Below, one piece after another: positions 36,803-44,948 of a DNA stretch of 64,000 nucleotides. Both the position numbers and the translations under genes were made by a program. The notes below the pieces were generated by a model that was not told the DNA's origin, made no database searches, and worked only from the letters and a program-made list of their open reading frames with translations. This stretch comes from Myxococcales bacterium. GTDB lineage: Bacteria; Myxococcota_A; Polyangia; Nannocystales; Nannocystaceae. Location of the stretch: assembly GCA_020633315.1 (NCBI GenBank), contig JACKDV010000002.1, positions 186,001 through 250,000 on the forward strand, in the 5' to 3' direction. Position 1 is the stretch's first letter. Each line of letters begins with the position of its first letter.

Positions 36803-37567
36803 ATGACCAAGCACCGCATCGCCCATCGCTCGCGCCAGCGCGGCGCCACCATGGTCAGCGTGATGCTGCTGACCGTCTCGCTGATGACCCTGGGGCTGCT
36901 CGTGGTGCGGAGCTCGGCTCGCGACGTCACGCAGGCCGGTCAGCTCGTGGCGCGCGAGCGGGCGTTGGTGGCGGCCCAGGCCGCGCTCGACCTCGCGGCC
37001 TCGCGGTACATCACCATGGAGAACGGCCAGCTCGACGCCGCGCTGGCGGGGACCATCCCGCAGGGGGCGACCTGCTCCGATCCCTGCGGTGACTGCATCC
37101 CCGACGAGACCCAGGTGGTCACGGGGCAGCGCAACGAGATCCTCGCGGGGGCCACCGTCTCGTGCGGAGGTCGTCCCTGCATGCGGCAGGGCGCCGTCGC
37201 GCTGCTCCGCGACGACAGCAACGCCGAGGTGCACTGGTGCGACGTGCCGCTGCGGCAGCTCGTGCCGGGGGGCGACGCCGAGGCGCAGGTGTCGGTCTGG
37301 ATCCGCAACAACACCGCCGACGCGCTGGGCAACGGTGTCACCGGCAGCTGGACGCAGGACGGCGACGGTCGGGTGGTGCTCACCGCCATGGCCACCATCC
37401 GCAACACCACCGTCGCCATCGAGCAGGAGATGGTGCTGTCGCTGGGCAACGGCTCCACCGCGTTGCTGCCGCAGACCCCCGACGAGGGCTACGGCGGCGG
37501 GCACAACAACGACAACTCCGCCGTCTCGGTCTGCCTGGACGACTACGTCGCCGCGGCGGCCCAGTAG
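36803..37567 (+). CDS. PilX-type pilus assembly protein
   Basis: 254 aa. N-terminus TKHRIAHRSRQRGATMVSVM, then LLTVSLMTLGLLVVRSSARD, the G-A-T-x-V-x-x-L-L hydrophobic helix of PilX/GspK-like proteins, which lack the Glu at +5. The Ala-rich helix ERALVAAQAALDLAASRY matches PilX. Six Cys occur in the globular part. Of two in-frame ATGs (36782, 36803) I choose 36803 because GGAGAGGAAGG lies nine bases upstream of it. It is the last gene of the operon; no pilY1-like or PilE gene follows. Confidence 0.78.
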   Translation: MTKHRIAHRSRQRGATMVSVMLLTVSLMTLGLLVVRSSARDVTQAGQLVARERALVAAQAALDLAASRYITMENGQLDAALAGTIPQGATCSDPCGDCIPDETQVVTGQRNEILAGATVSCGGRPCMRQGAVALLRDDSNAEVHWCDVPLRQLVPGGDAEAQVSVWIRNNTADALGNGVTGSWTQDGDGRVVLTAMATIRNTTVAIEQEMVLSLGNGSTALLPQTPDEGYGGGHNNDNSAVSVCLDDYVAAAAQ

Positions 37568-37570
37568 CAC

Positions 37571-37680
37571 TGGCCTCGCGCCCGCGTGCTGGCCTCGCGC
37601 CCGCGTGCTGGCCTCGCGCCCGTGTGCTGGCCTCGCGCCCGTGCTGGTCTCGTGTCCGTGTGCTGGTCTCGTGCCCGCGG
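37571..37680. repeat. Tandem 19-bp repeats downstream of the pilin operon
   Basis: Six head-to-tail copies of about 19 bp with consensus TGGCCTCGCGCCCGCGTGC; the first three are nearly identical, the fourth is shorter, and the last two drift (TGGTCTCGTG). It fills the space between the PilX stop and the nucleotidase start. It is unlikely to be coding. Confidence 0.85.
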
Positions 37681-37742
37681 CGGGGCCCAGCGCTCCGTGG
37701 CCCTTGGGTGCCGTGCGGCGGCGCGATACGCTGGGCGAGCAC

Positions 37743-39281
37743 GTGTCCAACGCCGAGCTGCCGTCGACGATCCGCAAGCTCCTCGCCGAGGAGGGCCTCG
37801 AGCCCGATCCGCCGCCGGAGCGCCGCATCTTCACCAACCGCGATCTCAACCTCGATCGAATCTCACTGGTCGGGTTCGACATGGACTACACGCTGGCGAT
37901 CTATCGCCAGGAGGAGATCGAGCGGCTCAGCCTGCTCGCCACCATCGACAAGCTGATCGCTCGCGGCTACCCCGAGACCCTGCGGGACGTGGACGCCGAT
38001 CCTCGCTTTGCCATCCGCGGCCTGATGGTCGACAAGCGGCTGGGCAACGTGATGAAGATGGATCGGCACGGCTACGTGGGCCGGGCCTACCACGGACGAC
38101 GGCTGCTGAGCTCCGAGGAGCGCAAGGGGATCTACCGGGCCCAGCGCCTGGGACAGGAGAAGGAGCGCTTCGCTCCCGTCGACACCCTCTTCGAGCTGCC
38201 CGAGGTGACGCTCTTCACCGAGATCGTCGAGCTCATCGACAACCACCCCGAGCTGTGGCCGAGCGCCTCGCCCCCCGGCTACCCCGAGGCCTGGCAGGAC
38301 GTGCGGCAGTGCATCGACGAGTCGCACCGCGACGGCTCGATCAAGGATCTCATCGGCCAGGATCCCGGCCGCTACATCGAGCGGGATCCCGACCTCGGCG
38401 ACACCCTGCACAAGCTGCGCTCGGCCGGGAAGAAGCTGTTCCTGCTCACCAACAGCTTCTTCCCCTACACCGACACCGTGCTGCGCTACCTGCTGAGCGG
38501 CAGCTCGCCCTCCTACGCCGACTGGACCGCCTACTTCGACTGGATGGTGGTGGGCTCGGGCAAGCCGGGCTTCTTCGGCGACGGGCGACCGTTCCAGGAG
38601 CTCGATCGCAAGGGCGCGATGGTGGGCTCGCCGCGGCAGGAGGTGCAGCGCGGCAAGATCTACCAGGGCGGCAACCAGCTCGCGCTGCAGGCCTCGTTCG
38701 GGGTGCACCCCGACGAGGTGCTCTACGTGGGCGACCACATCTACGGCGACATCGTGCGCAGCAAGAAGAGCTCCGGCTGGCGCACCGCGCTGATCGTGCA
38801 GGAGCTGCACCACGAGCTCGCGGTGCGGCGAGCCCGGGAGATGACCCTCGAGGAGATCGAGGGCCTGTACGTGCTGCGGGCCCGCATCGCGGCGCAGGTC
38901 TCCGGGCAGCGTCACCTGGGGCGGGTGCTGGCGCGGCTGACCGTGCAGACGCTGATGGACCGCGCGGGCCTGTCGCGCGAGCGCGCCGAGGCCCAGCTCG
39001 AGCGCTCACGCGCCGAGGTGCGACGCGAGGTGGAGCGGCTGCGCGCCTACGAGGAGGAGACCAGGCAGACCCTCGAGCGCCGCAGCCAGGAGATCGACGA
39101 GGCCTTCAACCCCTACTGGGGCAGCAGCTTCGCGGAGCGCCACGACACCAGCCAGTTCGGCTCGCAGGTGGAGTACTACGCCTGCATCTACACCAGCCGG
39201 GTGAGCAACCTTCGCTACGTCTCGCCTTCCAAGTACTTCATCTCGCCCCACGGCTGGATGCCGCACTGGCGCGCGCGCTGA
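37743..39281 (+). CDS. HAD-IG family 5'-nucleotidase
   Basis: 512 aa. HAD motif I LVGFDMDYTLAIY (nucleophile Asp and the D-x-D-x-T), motif II LFLLTNSFFPYTDTVLRYLL, and motif III/IV VLYVGDHIYGDIVRSKKSSG. Large cap insertions fit the cytosolic IMP/GMP-type 5'-nucleotidase family (about 450-500 aa). The C-terminal 120 residues include a coiled coil (ERSRAEVRREVERLRAYEEE) and end with QFGSQVEYYACIYTSRVSNL, conserved in the family. The start is GTG 37743; a GTG at 37713 is possible. The last 44 bases overlap a small lipoprotein gene on the minus strand. Confidence 0.88.
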   Translation: MSNAELPSTIRKLLAEEGLEPDPPPERRIFTNRDLNLDRISLVGFDMDYTLAIYRQEEIERLSLLATIDKLIARGYPETLRDVDADPRFAIRGLMVDKRLGNVMKMDRHGYVGRAYHGRRLLSSEERKGIYRAQRLGQEKERFAPVDTLFELPEVTLFTEIVELIDNHPELWPSASPPGYPEAWQDVRQCIDESHRDGSIKDLIGQDPGRYIERDPDLGDTLHKLRSAGKKLFLLTNSFFPYTDTVLRYLLSGSSPSYADWTAYFDWMVVGSGKPGFFGDGRPFQELDRKGAMVGSPRQEVQRGKIYQGGNQLALQASFGVHPDEVLYVGDHIYGDIVRSKKSSGWRTALIVQELHHELAVRRAREMTLEEIEGLYVLRARIAAQVSGQRHLGRVLARLTVQTLMDRAGLSRERAEAQLERSRAEVRREVERLRAYEEETRQTLERRSQEIDEAFNPYWGSSFAERHDTSQFGSQVEYYACIYTSRVSNLRYVSPSKYFISPHGWMPHWRAR

Positions 39282-39402
39282 GCAGAGCGCGGCCGCGGGG
39301 GGGCTCGGGGGCGAGCGGCTTGGGGGGCGGCGGGCCCGAGGCATCGGTGCAGCCGGCCAGCAGCAGCCAGGAGCCCACTGCGATCGACCTCGACATCCTC
39401 AT
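39238..39402 (-). CDS. Small predicted lipoprotein downstream of glgA
   Basis: 54 aa. The ATG at 39402 has GGAGG five bases upstream and lies 12 bases after the glgA stop on the same strand. The translation begins MRMSRSIAVGSWLLLAGCTD: a basic n-region, hydrophobic core and lipobox LAGC, then a Pro-rich tail (SGPPPPKPLAPEPP) of about 35 residues. The 3' end overlaps the nucleotidase gene (plus strand) by 44 bases. The strong ribosome site and lipobox argue it is real; function unknown. Confidence 0.6.
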   Translation of the reverse strand: MRMSRSIAVGSWLLLAGCTDASGPPPPKPLAPEPPRGRALLSARASAASSRGAR

Positions 39403-39413
39403 GCTCGCCTCCG

Positions 39414-40868
39414 CTACAGCAGGTGCACCGGGCCGTTGAGGGCGGCGGCGTAGACTCGCTCGTAGAGCGCGGCCGACGGCCCCCAGCCGAAGTCGCGGCT
39501 CATGGCGCGCCGCTGCAGCTCGGCGTAGCGCGGGGTGCCGAAGGCCTGCATGCCTCGCCACATTGCGTTGCCCATGGCCCAGTCGGTGGCATCGACGAAG
39601 GAGAAGCCGGTGCCCACGTGGGGATGGGCCCAGCTATCGAGCACCGTGTCGGCCAGGCCACCGGTGTGGCGCACGATCGGCAGCGAGCCGTAGCGCTGGG
39701 CATACATCTGGGTGAGGCCGCAGGGCTCGAAGCGCGAGGGCACCAGCACGAAGTCGGCACCCGCCATGATGCGGTGCGACAAGGGCTCGTCGTAGCCGCT
39801 GCGGAACGCGACGTTGTGCGGGTGGTGGCGCGCCGCCTCGCGCAGCCCCAGCTCGTAGGCCGCCGCGCCCGAGCCCAGCACCGCGAGCTGGGCGCCCGTG
39901 CCCATCAAGAAGTGCAGGTTGCCGAGCACCAGGTCCACCCCCTTTTGGTGGGTGAGGCGCGTGACCATGCCGAACAGCGGCGCGCGCGGGTTCACGGGCA
40001 GCCCCAGCTCGGCCTGCAGCGCGGCCTTGATCTTGGCCTTGCCCTCGAGGTGGTCCACGTCGTAGGCGGCGGGCAGCGCCGGATCCTTGGCGGGGTTCCA
40101 CACCTCTTCGTCGATGCCGTTGAGGATGCCGAACAGGTGGGGGGAGCGCGCCGAGAGCAGCCCCTGCAGGCCCTCGCCGTACTCGGAGGTCTGGATCTGA
40201 CGCGCGTAGGTGGGGCTCACCGTGGTGATGCGATCGGAGAAGTAGAGGCCCGCCTTGAGGAAGGACAGCGCGCCGTACAGCTCCACCCCGTAGGCCGAGA
40301 ACAGCGAGTGCGGCAGGCCCACCGCCGACATCAGCATGGGATGGAAGCGCCCCGCGAAGTGCAGGTTGTGCACGGTGAGCACGGTGGCGGGCCGGGCCTG
40401 CCCCCACAGCTGCAGGTAGGCCGAGACCAGCCCCGCCTGCCAGTCGTGGGCGTGCACGACTTGCGGCCCCCAGCCCAGCGCGGTGCCGCTGACCGCAATG
40501 ATTGCGGCCACTCGCGACAGCAGGGCGAAGCGCAGGTGGTTGTCGGTCCAGTCCGCGCCGTGGGGATCGAGGTAGGGCCCGCCGGCGCGGTCGTAGAGCG
40601 CGGGGCAGCGCAGCACGTAGATCTTGGTGTCGGTGCCCGGCAGGCGGGCGGGGACGAGCTCGGCCTGGCCCACGCCGAGCGGGTTGCCGAGCGGAAGGGG
40701 GCGGCCGTGATCCGCGGCGCCCTCGAGCACGCCGCGGTAGCCCGGCACCAGCACGCGCACGTCGTGGCCGCGCCGCGCGAGGGCGCGAGGCAACGCCCCG
40801 GTCACATCGGCGAGGCCCCCGGTCTTGACGAGGGGAAACAGCTCGGAGGCGACCATCAGGACGCGCAT
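39414..40868 (-). CDS. glgA: Glycogen synthase (ADP-glucose type, GT5)
   Basis: 484 aa. N-terminal ADP-glucose loop VASELFPLVKTGGLADV (K-T-G-G-L), then VVHAHDWQAGLVSAYLQL, TVLTVHNLHFAGRFHPML, LNGIDEEVWNPAKD, and the C-terminal catalytic LVPSRFEPCGLTQMYAQRYG with the conserved Glu, followed by RHTGGLADTVLDSW. It elongates alpha-1,4-glucan from ADP-glucose. The ATG at 40868 directly precedes the first motif. It is divergent from glgC (81 bases between starts), so the two glycogen genes probably share a regulatory region. Confidence 0.94.
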   Translation of the reverse strand: MRVLMVASELFPLVKTGGLADVTGALPRALARRGHDVRVLVPGYRGVLEGAADHGRPLPLGNPLGVGQAELVPARLPGTDTKIYVLRCPALYDRAGGPYLDPHGADWTDNHLRFALLSRVAAIIAVSGTALGWGPQVVHAHDWQAGLVSAYLQLWGQARPATVLTVHNLHFAGRFHPMLMSAVGLPHSLFSAYGVELYGALSFLKAGLYFSDRITTVSPTYARQIQTSEYGEGLQGLLSARSPHLFGILNGIDEEVWNPAKDPALPAAYDVDHLEGKAKIKAALQAELGLPVNPRAPLFGMVTRLTHQKGVDLVLGNLHFLMGTGAQLAVLGSGAAAYELGLREAARHHPHNVAFRSGYDEPLSHRIMAGADFVLVPSRFEPCGLTQMYAQRYGSLPIVRHTGGLADTVLDSWAHPHVGTGFSFVDATDWAMGNAMWRGMQAFGTPRYAELQRRAMSRDFGWGPSAALYERVYAAALNGPVHLL

Positions 40869-40949
40869 GGCCGTTACAGTAGCGCGGCGCGGGCGGCCCG
40901 GCGATGCCCGCCTGGATCCCGGGGGTGGGCTCGTGGCAAAAGGGAATCC

Positions 40950-42209
40950 GTGAGCTTCGACCTCAACGACGCGGTGCGCAATACGCTGGCCCTGGTGCTC
41001 GCGGGAGGCCGTGGCAGCCGCTTGCGGGCCCTGACCGATTCGCTCGCGAAGCCGGCCGTGCCCTTCGGGGGCAAGTTTCGGATCGTGGACTTCCCGCTGT
41101 CCAACTGCCTCAACTCGGGGGTGCGGCGGATCAGCGTGATCACCCAGTACCGCTCCCATCACCTCATCCGCCACATCCAGCGCGGGTGGAACTTCTTGCG
41201 GGCGGAGCTGGGCGAATTCGTGGAGCTGTGGCCGGCTCAGCAGCAGACCGACGACGTGAGCTGGTACCAGGGCACGGCCGATGCGGTCTACCAGAACCTC
41301 GAGATCATCGAGAGCCACGCGCCCCGCTACGTGCTGATCCTCGCCGGCGACCACGTGTACCGCCAGGACTACAGCCGCCTGCTCGCCTGGCACCTGCGGC
41401 GAAAGGCCGACGTGACCGTGTCGTGCGTGGAGGTGCCGCGGCGGCTGGGCAGCAGCTTCGGCATCGTGCACGCCGAGGCCGACGGTCGGATCGCGAGCTT
41501 CCTGGAGAAGCCGGCCGATCCTCCGCCGATCCCCGGGCGTCCCGACACCTGCTACGCGAGCATGGGCATCTACGTGTTCAACGCCGAGCTGCTGCGCGAG
41601 CACCTGCGCCGCGACGCCAAGGACGACGGCTCCTCGCACGACTTCGGCCACGACCTGGTGCCCTACCTGGTGGACCGCCCCGACGCGGCGGTCTACGCCC
41701 ACCCGTTCTCGGAGAGCTGCGTGATGTCGCCGGGGGCCATCGAGCCCTACTGGCGCGACGTGGGCACCCTCGACGCGTTCTGGGAGGCCAACCTCGACCT
41801 GTGCCAGATCACGCCCTCGCTCGACCTCTATGACGGGCGCTGGCCGATCTGGACCTACCACGAGCAGCGCCCGGCCGCGAAGTTCGTGTTCGACGACGAC
41901 GAGCGCCGCGGCATGGCGGTGGACTCGATGGTCTCGGCCGGCTGCATCGTGTCGGGCGGCATGGTCCGACGCTCGATGCTGTTCAACGACGTGCGCGTGA
42001 ACTCCTTCAGCCTCGTGGAGGACTCCGTGCTCATGCCGCGGGTCGACGTGGGTCGCCATGCGCGGCTTCGCAAGACGATCGTGGCCTCGGACTGCAAGAT
42101 CCCCGAGCGCTTCGTCATCGGCGAGGATCGCGAGCTCGACGCCAAGCGCTTCCACGTGAGCAAGGGTGGGGTCACCCTGGTCACGCCCGAGATGCTCGCC
42201 GCGCTCTAG
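40950..42209 (+). CDS. glgC: Glucose-1-phosphate adenylyltransferase (ADP-glucose synthesis)
   Basis: 419 aa. Nucleotide loop LALVLAGGRGSRLRALTD, KPAVPFGGKFRIVDFPLSNC, WYQGTADAVYQNLEIIE, AGDHVYRQDYSRLL, RIASFLEKPADPP and the C-terminal left-handed beta-helix (SAGCIVSGGMVRRSMLFNDV) give a complete enzyme. It makes ADP-glucose for GlgA, the rate-limiting step in bacterial glycogen synthesis. Start GTG 40950 with AGGGA upstream. It ends at a short hairpin (42208-42224). Confidence 0.94.
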   Translation: MSFDLNDAVRNTLALVLAGGRGSRLRALTDSLAKPAVPFGGKFRIVDFPLSNCLNSGVRRISVITQYRSHHLIRHIQRGWNFLRAELGEFVELWPAQQQTDDVSWYQGTADAVYQNLEIIESHAPRYVLILAGDHVYRQDYSRLLAWHLRRKADVTVSCVEVPRRLGSSFGIVHAEADGRIASFLEKPADPPPIPGRPDTCYASMGIYVFNAELLREHLRRDAKDDGSSHDFGHDLVPYLVDRPDAAVYAHPFSESCVMSPGAIEPYWRDVGTLDAFWEANLDLCQITPSLDLYDGRWPIWTYHEQRPAAKFVFDDDERRGMAVDSMVSAGCIVSGGMVRRSMLFNDVRVNSFSLVEDSVLMPRVDVGRHARLRKTIVASDCKIPERFVIGEDRELDAKRFHVSKGGVTLVTPEMLAAL

Positions 42210-42224
42210 GAGCCCACTGCTCCT
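42208..42224 (+). terminator. Hairpin just after glgC
   Basis: AGGAGC / GCTCCT six-bp stem with a five-base loop followed by TT. It begins inside the glgC stop codon. It is short, so attenuation or mRNA end protection are alternatives. Confidence 0.4.
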
Positions 42225-42294
42225 TCGCGAGGCCCCGAGCCACCGCGGGCCGTGCTTGCCCTCGCGGCCGATCTGCGCGACCGTGGGGACGGGG

Positions 42295-43011
42295 ATGGAC
42301 GAGATCCGCTGGTCGCCGGGCATTGGGGATCCCACCGTCATGGGCTGGCTGACGGTGGTCGCCTACCTCGCGGCCGCGTGGCTGTGCCTGCGGGCGTTCA
42401 TGGTGGAGAAGGCCGGTCCCCCGCGCCCCTACCGGCAGGCGATCAAGGCCCTGCTCCGGGTGATCCGCAAGCGCTGGCCCGACCCGCCGGGGCCGGCCCG
42501 CCGCGCCGGGATGTGGCTGGGCCTGGCGATCACGATGCTGTGCCTGGGGATCAACAAGCAGCTCGATCTACAGACCCTGCTCACCGAGCTCGCCCGGGTG
42601 GCTGCGATGTCGGAGGGCTGGTACGACAACCGTCGCGCGGTGCAGCTCGGCTTCATCGGCGCCTTCTCGATCACCGCGCTCGCGGCCGCGGTGGGGCTGT
42701 GGTGGGTGATGCGGGGGCACCTCGCCGACTTCCGCCTGGCGCTGGTGGGCATGGTGCTGCTCATCGTCTTCGTGATCGTGCGCGCGACCTCGTTCCACCA
42801 CGTGGACGTGTTCCTCGGGGCGGTGGACGACGACTTCCGCATGAACTGGGTGCTCGAGCTGGGCGGGATCTCCATCGTGGCCGTCGCCGCGGCCCGACGG
42901 CTGCGCAAGGCCGGGGCGCCGCTGTGGCGGGGCTGGCCCCCGCCGCCCGAGCCCGAGCCCCCGGGCCCCGAAGGGAAGCCCTCCGCAGGGCACGTGACCC
43001 AGCTCGGCTGA
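42295..43011 (+). CDS. Polytopic membrane protein of unknown function
   Basis: 238 aa from the ATG at 42295. Five hydrophobic segments are visible: VMGWLTVVAYLAAAWLCLRA, MWLGLAITMLCLGINKQLDL, LGFIGAFSITALAAAVGLWW, LALVGMVLLIVFVIVRATSF, and WVLELGGISIVAVAAARRLR. Polar loops contain KQLDLQTLLTELARVAAMSE and HHVDVFLGAVDDDFRMNW. The pattern LGxNKQLDLQ recurs in small bacterial membrane proteins of unknown role. The C-terminus is Pro/Glu-rich and cytoplasmic. It is not linked functionally to glgC by anything seen in the sequence. Confidence 0.7.
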   Translation: MDEIRWSPGIGDPTVMGWLTVVAYLAAAWLCLRAFMVEKAGPPRPYRQAIKALLRVIRKRWPDPPGPARRAGMWLGLAITMLCLGINKQLDLQTLLTELARVAAMSEGWYDNRRAVQLGFIGAFSITALAAAVGLWWVMRGHLADFRLALVGMVLLIVFVIVRATSFHHVDVFLGAVDDDFRMNWVLELGGISIVAVAAARRLRKAGAPLWRGWPPPPEPEPPGPEGKPSAGHVTQLG

Positions 43012-43097
43012 GCCCCTCATTCGACCAAGACGTGATGTGGCGGAGACCTCCGCGTGACCGAGGGGGCCTTTACTGCGCCGCGCAGTAGAGGCCCACC

Positions 43098-44891
43098 ATG
43101 CTCAGCCGCTCGCCCCTCGTCCACGCGCTCTGGTTGCTGATCCCCTCCGTCGTCCTCGCCTGTGGGGACGACCTCCCCACGGAGGCAGGCTCGTCGGGCA
43201 CGGCGGGCTCGTCGGGCACGGCGGGCTCGACCTCGTCGCCGACGAGCGCTCCAGGGACGGAGGACACCGGGTCGATCGCCGACGACGGCACGGGCAGCAG
43301 CTCGGGGGCTCCGGGGACCGACGCCGGATCGACCACGGGCACCGGCTCCGACAGCACGGGGGAGGAGGTCGAGATGATGCTCGAGATCGAGCGGATCGGC
43401 CGCTACGCTCCCGAGCCGCTGGCCGATCGCTACGACGAGGGGGCGGCCGAGATCGCGGCCTACGATCCGACCACCCAGCGGCTGTTCGTCACCAATGGTC
43501 AGTCGGCGACGATCGACGTGGTCGATCTGAGCGATGCGACCACGCCGGTGCTGCTGCAGGCCTTGAGCGCGTCGGATCCCTCGCTGGGCGCCCCGACCTC
43601 GGTCTCGGTCTCGGACGGGGTGGTGGCCGCCGCGATCCCCAGCGCGAGCGATGCGATGCCGGGCCGCGTGGTGTTCTTCGACGTGGACGGCAACGAGCTG
43701 AGCTCGGTGGTGGTGGGGGCGCTGCCCGACATGGTCACCTTCTCGCCCGACGGGACGCTGGTGCTGGTCGCCAACGAGGGCGAGCCCACCGGCTACCTCG
43801 GCGGCGACGTCGATCCCGAGGGCTCGGTGAGCATCATCGACGTGGGCGGCGGCGCCCAGAACGTGGTGCAGCAGGACGTGAGCACGGCCGACTTCGGCGG
43901 CCTGACCATGGGGGACATCGACGCCACCACCCGCATCTTCGGGCCGGGCTCCTCCATCGCCCAGGACCTTGAGCCCGAGTACGTGGCGGTCTCGGCCGAC
44001 TCGGGCACCGCCTGGGTCACGCTGCAGGAGAACAACGCGATGGCCATCGTCGATCTGGCGACCGCGACCGTGACCGAGGTGATCGGGATGGGTCTGGTCG
44101 ACCACTCGAGCAGCGGGCTCGATCCGAGCGATGCCGACGGGGTGATCGACATCTCACCGGCGCCGGTGTGGGGCATGCGTCAGCCGGACGCGATCGCGGC
44201 CTTCGAGATCGGTGGCAGCACCTACCTCGCCACGGCCAACGAAGGGGACGCGCGCGACTACGACGGCCTCGGGGAGGAGTCCCGGGTCTCGAGCCTCGTC
44301 CTCGATGCCGCTGCATTCCCCGATGCGGACCTGCTGCAGCACAACGAGGAACTGGGGCGGCTGCGGGTCACCAATGTCGACGGCGACATCGACGGAGACG
44401 GCGACTTCGACCAGCTGTGGGCCTTCGGCTCGCGCTCGGTGTCGATCCTCGATGCCACGGGCACGCTGGTGTGGGACAGCGGCGATGCGATCGAGCAGGC
44501 CACCGCCGCCGCGTTCCCGATGGGCTTCAACTCCAACAACGACGAGAACGACACCTTCGAGGCGCGCAGCGACGACAAGGGGCCCGAGCCCGAGGGGCTG
44601 GCCGTGGGCGTGGCCTTCGGCACCCCCTACCTGTTCGTGGGTCTCGAGCGGATCGGCGGCTTCATGGTGTGGGAGCTGAGCGATCCCTCGGCGCCGGTGG
44701 AGCTGCTCTACCTCAACCCACGGGACTTCGCGGGCGACGCGGCGATGGGCACGGCCGACGACCTCGGACCCGAGGGCCTGCTGTTCATCGAGGCGGTCGA
44801 GAGCCCCACTGGCAACCCGCTGCTGGTGGTGACCAACGAGATCAGCGGCACGGTGTCGATCTACGAGCTGACCCAGGTCCCGGTGCGCTGA
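43098..44891 (+). CDS. Large 'choice-of-anchor I'-type propeller lipoprotein
   Basis: 597 aa. Lipobox VVLAC (Cys about 22) with CGDDLP, a long tether (SSGTAGSSGTAGSTSS and more) to about 90, then a beta-propeller: LADRYDEGAAEIAAYDPTTQ, LFVTNGQSATIDVVDLSDAT, VTFSPDGTLVLVANEGEPTG, EYVAVSADSGTAWVTLQENN, YLATANEGDARDYDGLGEES, GPEPEGLAVGVAFGTPYLFV. The sequence ANEGEP, ANEGDARDY, GPEPEG is diagnostic of choice-of-anchor I / mesenchyme-type surface proteins. It is probably surface-exposed and binding; no protease or phosphatase motif. The stop is 57 bases before the IS1182-like gene. Confidence 0.85.
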   Translation: MLSRSPLVHALWLLIPSVVLACGDDLPTEAGSSGTAGSSGTAGSTSSPTSAPGTEDTGSIADDGTGSSSGAPGTDAGSTTGTGSDSTGEEVEMMLEIERIGRYAPEPLADRYDEGAAEIAAYDPTTQRLFVTNGQSATIDVVDLSDATTPVLLQALSASDPSLGAPTSVSVSDGVVAAAIPSASDAMPGRVVFFDVDGNELSSVVVGALPDMVTFSPDGTLVLVANEGEPTGYLGGDVDPEGSVSIIDVGGGAQNVVQQDVSTADFGGLTMGDIDATTRIFGPGSSIAQDLEPEYVAVSADSGTAWVTLQENNAMAIVDLATATVTEVIGMGLVDHSSSGLDPSDADGVIDISPAPVWGMRQPDAIAAFEIGGSTYLATANEGDARDYDGLGEESRVSSLVLDAAAFPDADLLQHNEELGRLRVTNVDGDIDGDGDFDQLWAFGSRSVSILDATGTLVWDSGDAIEQATAAAFPMGFNSNNDENDTFEARSDDKGPEPEGLAVGVAFGTPYLFVGLERIGGFMVWELSDPSAPVELLYLNPRDFAGDAAMGTADDLGPEGLLFIEAVESPTGNPLLVVTNEISGTVSIYELTQVPVR

Positions 44892-44948
44892 GAGGGTCGG
44901 CCAAAATAAGCTGGTCAAACGGGGTGTGGTCGTGATCAGCTGGAGCCG

